Assembly (NCBI GenBank): GCA_016699515.1
Contig: CP064978.1
Location: forward strand, 806,001-870,000
Length of the DNA: 64,000 bases
Direction: 5' to 3'
DNA from: Candidatus Peregrinibacteria bacterium
GTDB taxonomy: Bacteria > Patescibacteriota > Gracilibacteria > UM-FILTER-43-11
The notes under the pieces are model-generated. The model searched no databases, was not told the DNA's origin, and worked only from the letters and a program-made list of their open reading frames with translations. Made by a program: the position numbers and the translations under genes. Positions 26,691 through 32,823 of the stretch are shown here, piece by piece (position 1 is the stretch's first letter; the number at the start of each line of letters is the position of its first letter).

Positions 26691-27347
26691 CTCCCAAGCC
26701 TCTCGAAGCTCTTTTATCGTTAATTGCCCCGGCGCGGTGTTTTTGCCTTTGTTCAGCGGAGCGAACATCAAGGTTCCACCCGTGAGTGGGGTTAAAACGC
26801 GACTGAGAACTCCCAATTTTCCCATCGCGATCAGAATGTGAGGAATCTTTTGTTCTTTAAACTGGTGTGCCAGTTGAATGATCCGAAAGGTGTCGGCCAT
26901 CGATTTTGGAGTGACGGCGATTTTAACGATATCGGCCCCACGGCGACGCATGGTTTTGATTTTTTTGAGGAGCTCAGTGTTTGATGGGGTCGATTTAAAA
27001 TTATGATACGAAACAATTAAAATTGAAGGTTGAAAGTTGTAAGTTGTAAGCTGCGGAGACTTGAGCGGTAAATCTACATATTGCGCTCCCGCTTTGGCAG
27101 CCTGACTGAGCACTTCGGCTTGCTCGGCGTAGGTTCCTTTAAATCGCCCCTGCTCGATTGGCTTTTTGCACACGGCTAAAACCGGTAACGGCGACGCTTT
27201 GATGAGCGCTTGAACGTCGAGATCACGAATGTGATCGAGCCAAATTTCGGCCACATCGGCTTTTCCTTTCAGTGCCTGGAGCGCCTGAATCGCCTTTTTT
27301 TGGGTGGTTTCTTGAATGGGGACGCAAAGATGAGGGTATTTAGCCAT
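26679..27347 (-). CDS. aroD: 3-dehydroquinate dehydratase, type I
   Basis: Third step of the shikimate pathway, Schiff-base mechanism. The sequence has VAEIWLDHIRDLD, the catalytic His in SILIVSYHNFKSTPS and Lys in GADIVKIAVTPKS, and ends TPLTGGTLMFAPL. 222 residues. Between VDLPLKSP and SILIVSYH lies an insert LTTYNFQPS, encoded by the same acttacaactttcaacc word that builds intergenic family A hairpins. A TATCAT box ends 6 nt before the ATG, so the mRNA is probably leaderless. Confidence 0.9.
   Translation of the reverse strand: MAKYPHLCVPIQETTQKKAIQALQALKGKADVAEIWLDHIRDLDVQALIKASPLPVLAVCKKPIEQGRFKGTYAEQAEVLSQAAKAGAQYVDLPLKSPQLTTYNFQPSILIVSYHNFKSTPSNTELLKKIKTMRRRGADIVKIAVTPKSMADTFRIIQLAHQFKEQKIPHILIAMGKLGVLSRVLTPLTGGTLMFAPLNKGKNTAPGQLTIKELREAWEIFS
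27021..27052. repeat. Family A repeat word inside aroD
   Basis: Aattgaaggttgaaagttgtaagttgtaag is the intergenic word of 13671-13740, here read in frame on the opposite strand within aroD, next to the catalytic-His strand. Confidence 0.55.
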
Positions 27348-27354
27348 GGATTAA

Positions 27355-27396
27355 TGATAGTCATTTCGACGAGCGAAACGAGGAGAAATCCCCTGT
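27355..27396 (+). repeat. Family F repeat (GTCATTTCGAC...GAGAAATC)
   Basis: AGTCATTTCGACGAGCGAAACGAGGAGAAATCC: a conserved 5' half, a small variable stem (CGAGCGAAACG) and a GAGAAATC end. Other copies are near 39689, 40055, 40125, 53050 and 53160. Confidence 0.65.
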
Positions 27397-27462
27397 TGCA
27401 CTGCAATAACAGACTAACTTACTTTGCCCCCGCTTGTCACTTGGGTACTTACTGTGTTTCTC

Positions 27463-27491
27463 TTGACAATTTTGTGTTAATGTTATAGAAT
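27463..27491 (+). promoter_or_regulatory. Promoter TTGACA-17-TAGAAT of GC-rich unit 1
   Basis: TTGACA at 27463-27468 and TAGAAT at 27486-27491 with 17 nt between. The downstream edge GTTATAGAATTCTG is identical to unit 2 (29654-29667), in AT-rich flanking DNA of host type. Confidence 0.75.
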
Positions 27492-27553
27492 TCTGCTCCC
27501 ACCACTGCCTCCCAAGCTCTTTTGGGGTGGTCGCTGGTGGATGATCTTTATCA

Positions 27554-27568
27554 GCAAAGGAGAGAATG
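27554..27568 (+). repeat. Left arm of 15-bp inverted repeat around GC-rich unit 1
   Basis: GCAAAGGAGAGAATG. The exact reverse complement lies at 28862-28876. Pairing extends four more base pairs (TATC/GATA) past a one-base bulge. The promoter lies outside the arms, and the leader, gene and terminator lie inside. Confidence 0.65.
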
Positions 27569-27665
27569 AAACTGATTTTAACCCTTGGTTCATCGGTATA
27601 GGTGGCACTTCATTATTGTGGGGTGCGCTTTGCTGTATATGAATCAATTAGAAATCGAACTATGA

Positions 27666-27874
27666 ATCAGCTGGTGGCTTATGTGGGTAAGACTACATTA
27701 CCCCTGTGACCCACCGGCTGATGATCAACTCAGATTCAGCTGAAGAGCCTCTTGACCCATGGGGGGTCAATCGAAGGCTTACACCCACCCCGAACGCCCG
27801 TATGTTTGGGGGGCGGGGAACACTTCCCCGCCCCTCGGCAACGAGGGCGGGCAACCTTGACCTGGAGGTCAACT
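27666..27874 (+). ncRNA. Conserved structured 5' leader of GC-rich unit 1
   Basis: About 200 nt, over 80 % identical to 29852-30061. The elements in order are: a long stem ATCAGCTGGTGG / CCACCGGCTGAT with inner GGGTAA/TTACCC; TTGACCC/GGGTCAA inside an AGCCT-type outer pair; CCCCGAAC/GTTTGGGG; and a GNRA-type hairpin CCTCG-GCAA-CGAGG. It ends at a GGAGG ribosome-binding site 6 nt before the ATG. Changes between copies mostly keep pairing (C to T giving G-U in the first stem, loop changes elsewhere). It is a cis-regulatory or ncRNA candidate. I recognise no known riboswitch. The variable part from 27492 to 27665 contains the inverted-repeat arm. Confidence 0.6.
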
Positions 27875-28798
27875 ATGCGAAGCGCAAAGCTGAGCATTTC
27901 GTTGGCCGCCCTCGTGGCGGCTTTGGCAGTAACCTTCTTCCCCACGTCGTCGAACACGGCGTGGGCCGCGGGCTTCACAAAGCCCGCACGCGCTTGGCCG
28001 GCGCTGCAGGCGAAGGCTGACACAGGTCAGCCCTGCAACACCGAGCTCAGCTCGGTGTTGGCCGCCTGCCAGGTGGCCAACATGGACCCCGCCCAGGCGG
28101 CGGCCTGCAAGGCCGCCGCCACTGCCGTCGCCGAGAAGTGCCGCAAGGGCACCAAGGGGTCGGGCGGCGCCAAGGGCGGGGGCGGCACCAAGGCCAGCGG
28201 CGGGGGCGGCAACCCGCCGCCACGCTCGCTGGCCTTGGCGCCGGCGAACTGCACGAAGGGGCAGGTACTGGTCCACGGTGACGAGACCTGGACCTGTGAG
28301 GACCAGGTGGTTTGGATCTCGGACGACGAGCAGAGGGTGTTGGACACCCTCACTTCACTAGAGACTGAAAAGGTCCTCTGGCGCGATGGCGACGGCAATC
28401 TGCGCAGGCTCGACGGCCGTGCTCTGGCCGTCTTCGCCTCGTGCGAAGCAGGCCAGATCCTCGTCCGCGGGAACGCGGACGAGCCCTGGCGCTGCGAGGC
28501 GCCGGGCCAGGTGGTGATCAACACCGTCTGGCATTGGGGAGGGTGGTGGCTCATCTGGGCCGCCATCCTCATCTTCTTCCTGGGCATCGCGGTCCTCCTC
28601 TGGGACGGCTGGCGGACGCGCAAGCGCCTCGCCGCCCTGGAGGATTCGGCGTTCGCCGTCGCAACGGCAAACGCCACCAACGACCTGCGCGGCAGCCAGG
28701 GGGGGGCAAAAATCCCCTGGGCGCAGACCGAAGATATCCATGCGTTGAAGCCGCCGGACGGCGGCAACGGGGGGGGCGGCAACCCGCCCCCCGTCTGA
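27875..28798 (+). CDS. GC-rich secreted/membrane protein, unit 1
   Basis: 307 residues. ATG 27875 follows GGAGG by 6 nt, one of the few canonical Shine-Dalgarno sites in the window. The signal peptide MRSAKLSISLAALVAALAVT is nearly shared with the unit 2 protein. A Gly/Lys linker (about 28150-28215) leads to two copies of a CxxGQ(V/I)LV...WxC motif: CTKGQVLVHGDETWTC and CEAGQILVRGNADEPWRC. A membrane span follows (WWLIWAAILIFFLGIAVLLW), then a basic segment and a cytoplasmic tail ending in Gly/Pro. GC is about 68 %, far above the background, so foreign origin is likely. Function unknown. Confidence 0.7.
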   Translation: MRSAKLSISLAALVAALAVTFFPTSSNTAWAAGFTKPARAWPALQAKADTGQPCNTELSSVLAACQVANMDPAQAAACKAAATAVAEKCRKGTKGSGGAKGGGGTKASGGGGNPPPRSLALAPANCTKGQVLVHGDETWTCEDQVVWISDDEQRVLDTLTSLETEKVLWRDGDGNLRRLDGRALAVFASCEAGQILVRGNADEPWRCEAPGQVVINTVWHWGGWWLIWAAILIFFLGIAVLLWDGWRTRKRLAALEDSAFAVATANATNDLRGSQGGAKIPWAQTEDIHALKPPDGGNGGGGNPPPV

Positions 28799-28816
28799 TC
28801 GCCTCGTATGAGTGAT

Positions 28817-28859
28817 GATCCCCCGGCGAGCCTTCGGGTTCGTCGGGGGGTCCCCTTTT
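28817..28859 (+). terminator. Rho-independent terminator of GC-rich unit 1
   Basis: GATCCCCCGGCGAGCC-TTCG-GGTTCGTCGGGGGGTC: a 15-16 bp stem with a TTCG loop, followed by CCCCTTTTA. The right inverted-repeat arm begins three bases later. Confidence 0.9.
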
Positions 28860-28861
28860 AC

Positions 28862-28876
28862 CATTCTCTCCTTTGC
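28862..28876 (-). repeat. Right arm of 15-bp inverted repeat around GC-rich unit 1
   Basis: CATTCTCTCCTTTGC, the exact reverse complement of 27554-27568, just beyond the terminator. Confidence 0.65.
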
Positions 28877-28920
28877 GATATTTTAGCTTCTGCAATCCAT
28901 AGCGATTGGAGGGGTTTTTG

Positions 28921-28948
28921 TTGACATTTTTAAAAAATGAAATATAAT
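28921..28948 (+). promoter_or_regulatory. Promoter TTGACA-16-TATAAT
   Basis: TTGACA 28921-28926 and TATAAT 28943-28948 lie 26 nt before the ATG of the 189-residue secreted-protein gene. The same 16-nt geometry is used by the genes at 58697 and 59117 (minus strand). Confidence 0.85.
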
Positions 28949-28974
28949 GCTAATCTAATGTAACCCATTTTGTT

Positions 28975-29544
28975 ATGAAAAATGCACCAGTGTTAGCCAT
29001 CACTCTTGCAGGATCGGTTATGGCTCCCTCTATGGCCGAAGCGCTTACCCCTAAGGCAAAAGCTGCTCGTACTGAATTGCTCAAACAACTAGGAGTAGAT
29101 GCTGACCGCGAAGACATTTTTGATGCCGGAAAAGGAATTAAACGTAATGGAGAAGCGGTGGCATGTACCAAAGCTGGCTTTAAAGGCACTGTTTCCAAAG
29201 GCCTTGCTACCACTGCTTCTGAAAATGCAGCCAAAGGCGAACTCCTTCGTGCTTTTAGAGAAGTCCCTGCTGATCAAGTAGCCAATCGTGGAGCTGTAGA
29301 AGGTTCTATTCGTGGTGCCAATGTTCAGGGGCGGTTTGACCCAACCATCGGAATGGCCTGTGCTAAGGCTGGACTACCTGACCAAGCTGTTCTTGATCAA
29401 ATTGCTTTCTATAATGTGGTCACTGGACGAGGAAGCGTTGAATCAGAAGCGCGTCGAACCGCCGAACAAATGAAATTGCAAAAACGCAAAGCTGCTCATG
29501 TTCAACGACTGCGCCAACGGCTTGATATGAGCGGCCGCCGATAA
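28975..29544 (+). CDS. Small secreted hypothetical protein
   Basis: 189 residues with signal peptide MKNAPVLAITLAGSVMAPSM (cleavage near AEA). The mature part is helical and basic, with two cysteines in similar contexts (VACTKAGFKG and MACAKAGLPD), suggesting an internal duplication of a KG(I/M)-CxKAG(F/L) unit. It ends in a Lys/Arg-rich helix (KLQKRKAAHVQRLRQRLDMS). Host-like composition. It lies between the two GC-rich units with its own promoter and terminator. No family recognised. Confidence 0.7.
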   Translation: MKNAPVLAITLAGSVMAPSMAEALTPKAKAARTELLKQLGVDADREDIFDAGKGIKRNGEAVACTKAGFKGTVSKGLATTASENAAKGELLRAFREVPADQVANRGAVEGSIRGANVQGRFDPTIGMACAKAGLPDQAVLDQIAFYNVVTGRGSVESEARRTAEQMKLQKRKAAHVQRLRQRLDMSGRR

Positions 29545-29570
29545 ACTATGGATATGAAAATGAACGAGAA

Positions 29571-29598
29571 AAGTCCTCATGCTTGAGGGCTTTTTTTG
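29571..29598 (+). terminator. Rho-independent terminator
   Basis: AGTCCTCA-tgct-TGAGGGCT followed by T7, 27 nt after the stop of the secreted-protein gene. Confidence 0.9.
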
Positions 29599-29633
29599 AT
29601 GCCATCAACGTGTGAAAAAGTGATTGGATTTTC

Positions 29634-29662
29634 TTGACATTTATGCAAAAATGTTATAGAAT
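29634..29662 (+). promoter_or_regulatory. Promoter TTGACA-17-TAGAAT of GC-rich unit 2
   Basis: TTGACA 29634-29639, 17 nt, TAGAAT 29657-29662, with the same GTTATAGAATTCTG as unit 1. Predicted transcript start is near 29669, giving a leader of about 390 nt. Confidence 0.8.
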
Positions 29663-29747
29663 TCTGATCCTAAATTCATCCGTGGTTCCAATTCTTGCTT
29701 TTTGGCATGTGGTTGCGACCCTAGCATGAGTTTAGATGATCTTTTAC

Positions 29748-29764
29748 AACTCATTTGTGTACAA
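29748..29764 (+). repeat. Left arm of 17-bp inverted repeat around GC-rich unit 2
   Basis: AACTCATTTGTGTACAA. The exact reverse complement is at 32547-32563. As in unit 1 the arm follows a conserved GATGATCTTT and lies between the promoter and the conserved leader. Confidence 0.7.
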
Positions 29765-29851
29765 AGTAGCGATTCGCCGTCGATAAATCTATGGCGAACG
29801 CAACTAGTAAAGTATGAGCAGTTCCCCCAGGGAGCGTCATACTACTTTTCT

Positions 29852-30061
29852 ATCATCAGCCGGTGGCTTATGTGGGTAAGATTGTATTACCCCTGTGACC
29901 CACCGGCTGATGATCAACCCAGATTCAGCTGAAGAGCCTCTTGACCCATTCGGGGTCAATCGTAGGCTTATACCCACCCCGAACGCCCGTATGTTTGGGG
30001 GCGAATTAAAACTCCCCCCCCTCGGCAACGAGTGGCGGGCAACAGACCCAGGAGGTCAAAA
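29852..30061 (+). ncRNA. Conserved structured 5' leader of GC-rich unit 2
   Basis: Second copy of the leader at 27666-27874. The first stem is here a perfect 15-bp ATCATCAGCCGGTGG (29852-29866) with CCACCGGCTGATGAT (29900-29914), enclosing GGGTAA/TTACCC. Next come TTGACCC (29941) with GGGTCAA (29953), CCCCGAAC (29977) with GTTTGGGG (29993), and CTCG-GCAA-CGAG (30021-30032). An AGGAGG ribosome-binding site precedes ATG 30062. Upstream, 29663-29851 adds unit-specific hairpins: TTCGCC...GGCGAA near 29772-29800 and AGTATGA...TCATACT at about 29811-29844. Confidence 0.6.
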
Positions 30062-31528
30062 ATGCGAAGCCGAAAGCTGAGCATCGTGTTGGCCGCCCTC
30101 GTGGCGGCTGTTCTTTTTAACCTTTTCCCCGCGCCGAGGATGGCGTGGGCGCAGAGCGCCGCGGCAGCGGGGACTGCGACGTCGGCGGCCATCGAGGCCG
30201 TCGACGTGGAGTTGCTCTTTCCGGAGGCGAACAGCCTTCGGATGAGCTTCTTCAACACGGTCCAGATTTGCGGTCTGGTCGACCGGTACATGAACACGGG
30301 TGCCCAGCCCGTGTTCGATGCGTTACCGTCGAACCCGGACACCAACACGGTCTTTGACTTCCCGGTCGCGGTGACCGAGAAGATGCGCGAGTGCCTGGCC
30401 GCGAACCGGCCGGTGCACGACCGCATCCAGAGCCGGCTTACGAGCCGGCTCGACGAGACCGACTGCACCTTCGATGGCTGCGGAGCGCGCGAGGTTCCCC
30501 ACCTCGCCGCCGTACTCGACTTGTCGCGCGCCAACGGCGTTGACACCGAACTCCCCCCCACCACGACGGCGACCGCCGCGATGGAGGCTGTGGCGACGCA
30601 CCCGTGCGCGCCCAGCCCCCTGACCGGCACGGACACCACCACCGTGAAGGGCCGCATCGTCCTCGCCTCGGCCTGTTTCTTCGAGGGCTTGCCCCTCGAG
30701 GTTCAGCGCGAGGTGCTCGGCGTGGGCGGCGGCGACATGGTAGCCGGCCTCATCGAGGCCGGCTACCGCGAAGCCTTCGCAAGCGACGTGGACGGCACGA
30801 CCGCGGCCCCCCGGTTCACCCCGGGTGAGAACGGCATGCCGGTCGTCATCCTGACCAGCTCGACCGGGGAGACCCGCAAGGGTCGCCTGGTGGAAGTTGG
30901 TCGGCGGTCGCTCGTCGTCGCTCCCAGCGATGGGGGCGAATACGTGGTGATCGATGCCGGATGGTTCGCCGCCGGGCACCGTCTCTTCATCGGCATGGAG
31001 CCTGAGACGGTGATCGAGACGGAGACGAAGGAGATCCCCGCCGCCGCGGGGCTCACCTTCGGCGGGGAAATCCTCTTCGCGGGTAACGCCGGGGGGGTCA
31101 GTCGACGGCGCCGGGTTCGGCGCCGTCATGGCCGGGTTGGGTTACGGGATCTCCAGCGGCGGCTGGACGATCCAAGGACGCGGAGACGTCGGCGCGCTTC
31201 TTGCAACGGGCTGGAGCCCTGAGCGAGACAGCAACGACCGAGACGGCGGTGCGGCGGCCTTCGCCCTCCGCCTGACCCTCCGCGGCGGTTACTTCTGGGG
31301 TCGGCTGGGCCTGCTCGCCGTTGGCGAGTTCTGGGCCTTGCCGAGCCCCGGCGGTGCCGGAGGCTTCGACGTTCAGGTGACCATCACCCCGCGGTTCGCC
31401 GCGGTGGTCACCGGTCGGTGGGCCTACCAGCCCACCGGCATCCCCTCGGGGGTGCGCTGGGGCCAGCCCTTGGAGGACGTCGTGGTGTCCGGCCCCGCGC
31501 GGGGCTGGGCATCGTGGCGAACTTCTGA
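30062..31528 (+). CDS. GC-rich secreted protein, unit 2 (two frameshifts)
   Basis: Signal peptide MRSRKLSIVLAALVAAVLFN, near-identical to unit 1, with cleavage near AWAQ. After a mostly polar domain with several Cys (about residues 30-300) the frame shifts in a G7 at about 31094; removing one G gives GGSVDGAGFGAVMAGLGYGI. It shifts again in a G4 at about 31497; adding one G gives ARGLGIVANF and a stop at 31526-31528. The C-terminal part alternates hydrophobic residues (GGYFWGRLGLLAVGEFWALP, FDVQVTITPRFAAVVTGRW) and ends in Phe, like an outer-membrane beta-barrel. That would be surprising in a monoderm CPR host and hints at a diderm donor. About 488 residues. Function unknown. Confidence 0.6.
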
Positions 31529-31637
31529 GCCCACTCGCGGCCCGGCTACGTGCTGGTGCCGGGTCGCGAGTTCCTCTAAATCCAGCACAGGCCCCTCCTC
31601 CCCCGCCGGGAGGTGGGGAGGATCCAAGGAGATCGCG

Positions 31638-32507
31638 ATGAAGCACTTCAGTTTCACCCTCGCCCTCCTCCTCGCCACCGCGTGTGGCGGGGGGGAGCCC
31701 CCTCAAACCACTTTCACTTCGGTCCAGTTCGTCGCGGACCGTGAGTTCTCCGTCGCATTGACCTGCGACACCCAGAGCCTCGAGCGCGACTCGATCGAGG
31801 CCGGGCAGGAGCACCGGGTCATCTTCGGAACCAGCGTCGGCGACGACCTGGCCCCGGGCCGGTGCACGGCAACGTGCACCGCCAGCGACCCGAACTTCTT
31901 CTGTCAGCTCGATGGTACGGTGATCGTCCTCGATTCGATCGAGGTTACCGTCACCGTCGAGATCGTCGAGTCGGGCGGCGGCAACGGGTTCGGCGTCGAC
32001 CGCATCGCGGTCAGCGTCGTCTCGGCCGTCGACGGCAACCCGGTGACCGGTGGGACGATCGTCGTCCACGGGCAGGAGGAGCGCACCTTCGCGGTGACGT
32101 CCTCCACCCCCGTGGTCATCGGCGACCTCCCCGTGGGGCAGCGATTCGGGATCGAAACCCGGGGTTTCCCCGGGTTCCCGGACGCGCTGCGGAGCGTCAC
32201 CATCCCGGTTGGGCTGACGGCGCCGCTCCAACTCAAGCTCCGGCTCGAGGAGGGCGGCTACGCGTGCCGCAGGGCTGGCCCCCCACTGACCGTCGGGGAG
32301 ACGGTCATTTTGGACGACGTGCTGCGGCTCGACGGAGTTTCCGTTGGGTCTTGTGCGTCGCTGGACGACACCGCGCTCGGGGTCGAGACGGCTCAAGACG
32401 GCACCTGCCGCCTGACCGCCCTGGCTCCCAGCGTGTTCCGTGACCTGCTCGAGGTCTCGGATGGCAGCGAGAGCTGCCAGGTGAAGATCGAGATCGTCGC
32501 CCCGTAA
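31638..32507 (+). CDS. GC-rich lipoprotein, unit 2
   Basis: 289 residues. ATG 31638 follows AAGGAG by 7 nt. MKHFSFTLALLLATACGGGE has a lipobox (ATAC), so lipid attachment at Cys16 is likely. The mature region contains paired cysteines (LTCDTQSL, GRCTATCTASDPNFFC) and two beta-sandwich-like segments resembling carboxypeptidase-regulatory or Ig-like folds (VSVVSAVDGNPVTGGTIVVH, LPVGQRFGIETRGFPGFPDA). It is separated from the preceding gene by a strong intercistronic hairpin (about 31587-31619, CCCCTCCTCCC/GGGAGGTGGGG). Probably an operon partner of the secreted protein. Confidence 0.65.
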   Translation: MKHFSFTLALLLATACGGGEPPQTTFTSVQFVADREFSVALTCDTQSLERDSIEAGQEHRVIFGTSVGDDLAPGRCTATCTASDPNFFCQLDGTVIVLDSIEVTVTVEIVESGGGNGFGVDRIAVSVVSAVDGNPVTGGTIVVHGQEERTFAVTSSTPVVIGDLPVGQRFGIETRGFPGFPDALRSVTIPVGLTAPLQLKLRLEEGGYACRRAGPPLTVGETVILDDVLRLDGVSVGSCASLDDTALGVETAQDGTCRLTALAPSVFRDLLEVSDGSESCQVKIEIVAP

Positions 32508-32546
32508 TTGGGGCGGCGAGGGCAAACGGGGGCCTAGCCCACCCCC

Positions 32547-32563
32547 TTGTACACAAATGAGTT
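32547..32563 (-). repeat. Right arm of 17-bp inverted repeat around GC-rich unit 2
   Basis: TTGTACACAAATGAGTT, the exact reverse complement of 29748-29764, 40 bp past the lipoprotein stop and just after a GGGGG...CCCCC hairpin. Confidence 0.7.
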
Positions 32564-32761
32564 TTCCCACGCGTCCATTTAGCGTTTTTCATTCGCTTTC
32601 CCGCTTGCGGGAGTGGCGGATCGACACACGGGCGCGTGGGACTCATTCTTAAGTCGATTACACGTAATCGGTTAAAGACTGAGTCAACTTGACGCTCCGC
32701 CCAAAAAACGTTATATTTGACTACTAAAAAAAGCCCTACCACCGCCTAAGGCGGATTCAAA
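32558..32761. other. Dense hairpin cluster after GC-rich unit 2
   Basis: Noncoding stretch with at least five stems: GAGTtttCCCACGCG with CGCGTGGGACTC (about 32558-32645), nested CCCGCTTGCGGG and AGCG/CGCT; ACTCA...TGAGT enclosing CGATTACacGTAATCG (about 32641-32685); and CCGCCTAAGGCGG near 32743-32755. It may be a terminator array, the end of a mobile element, or a structured RNA. It covers the gap between the lipoprotein gene and the next CDS. Confidence 0.5.
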
Positions 32762-32823
32762 AATAAAAAGCACCTGTTCATCAAAAAAACATGGTGTGTT
32801 TTTATGTCTTATTTTTGTTCATT

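Noticed and set aside
29702..29932. 76-residue ORF in the unit 2 leader
   Set aside because: It covers the conserved stems, and the matching frame is not kept in the unit 1 leader.
27736..32570. Many long antisense and alternative-frame ORFs in the GC-rich units, up to about 490 codons
   Set aside because: High GC removes stop codons in all frames. Only the frames with signal peptide, ribosome-binding site and shared leader are supported.
32590..32720. Possible tRNA or tmRNA on the minus strand
   Set aside because: GGCGGA/TCCGCC can pair, but the D- and anticodon-arm positions do not form proper loops and no TTCGA-type T-loop fits.
27400..32800. GC-rich region as a simple chimeric join
   Set aside because: Both units begin and end in host-like AT-rich DNA with the same promoter and paired inverted repeats; a random chimera would not repeat this twice. 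Read support still needs checking.
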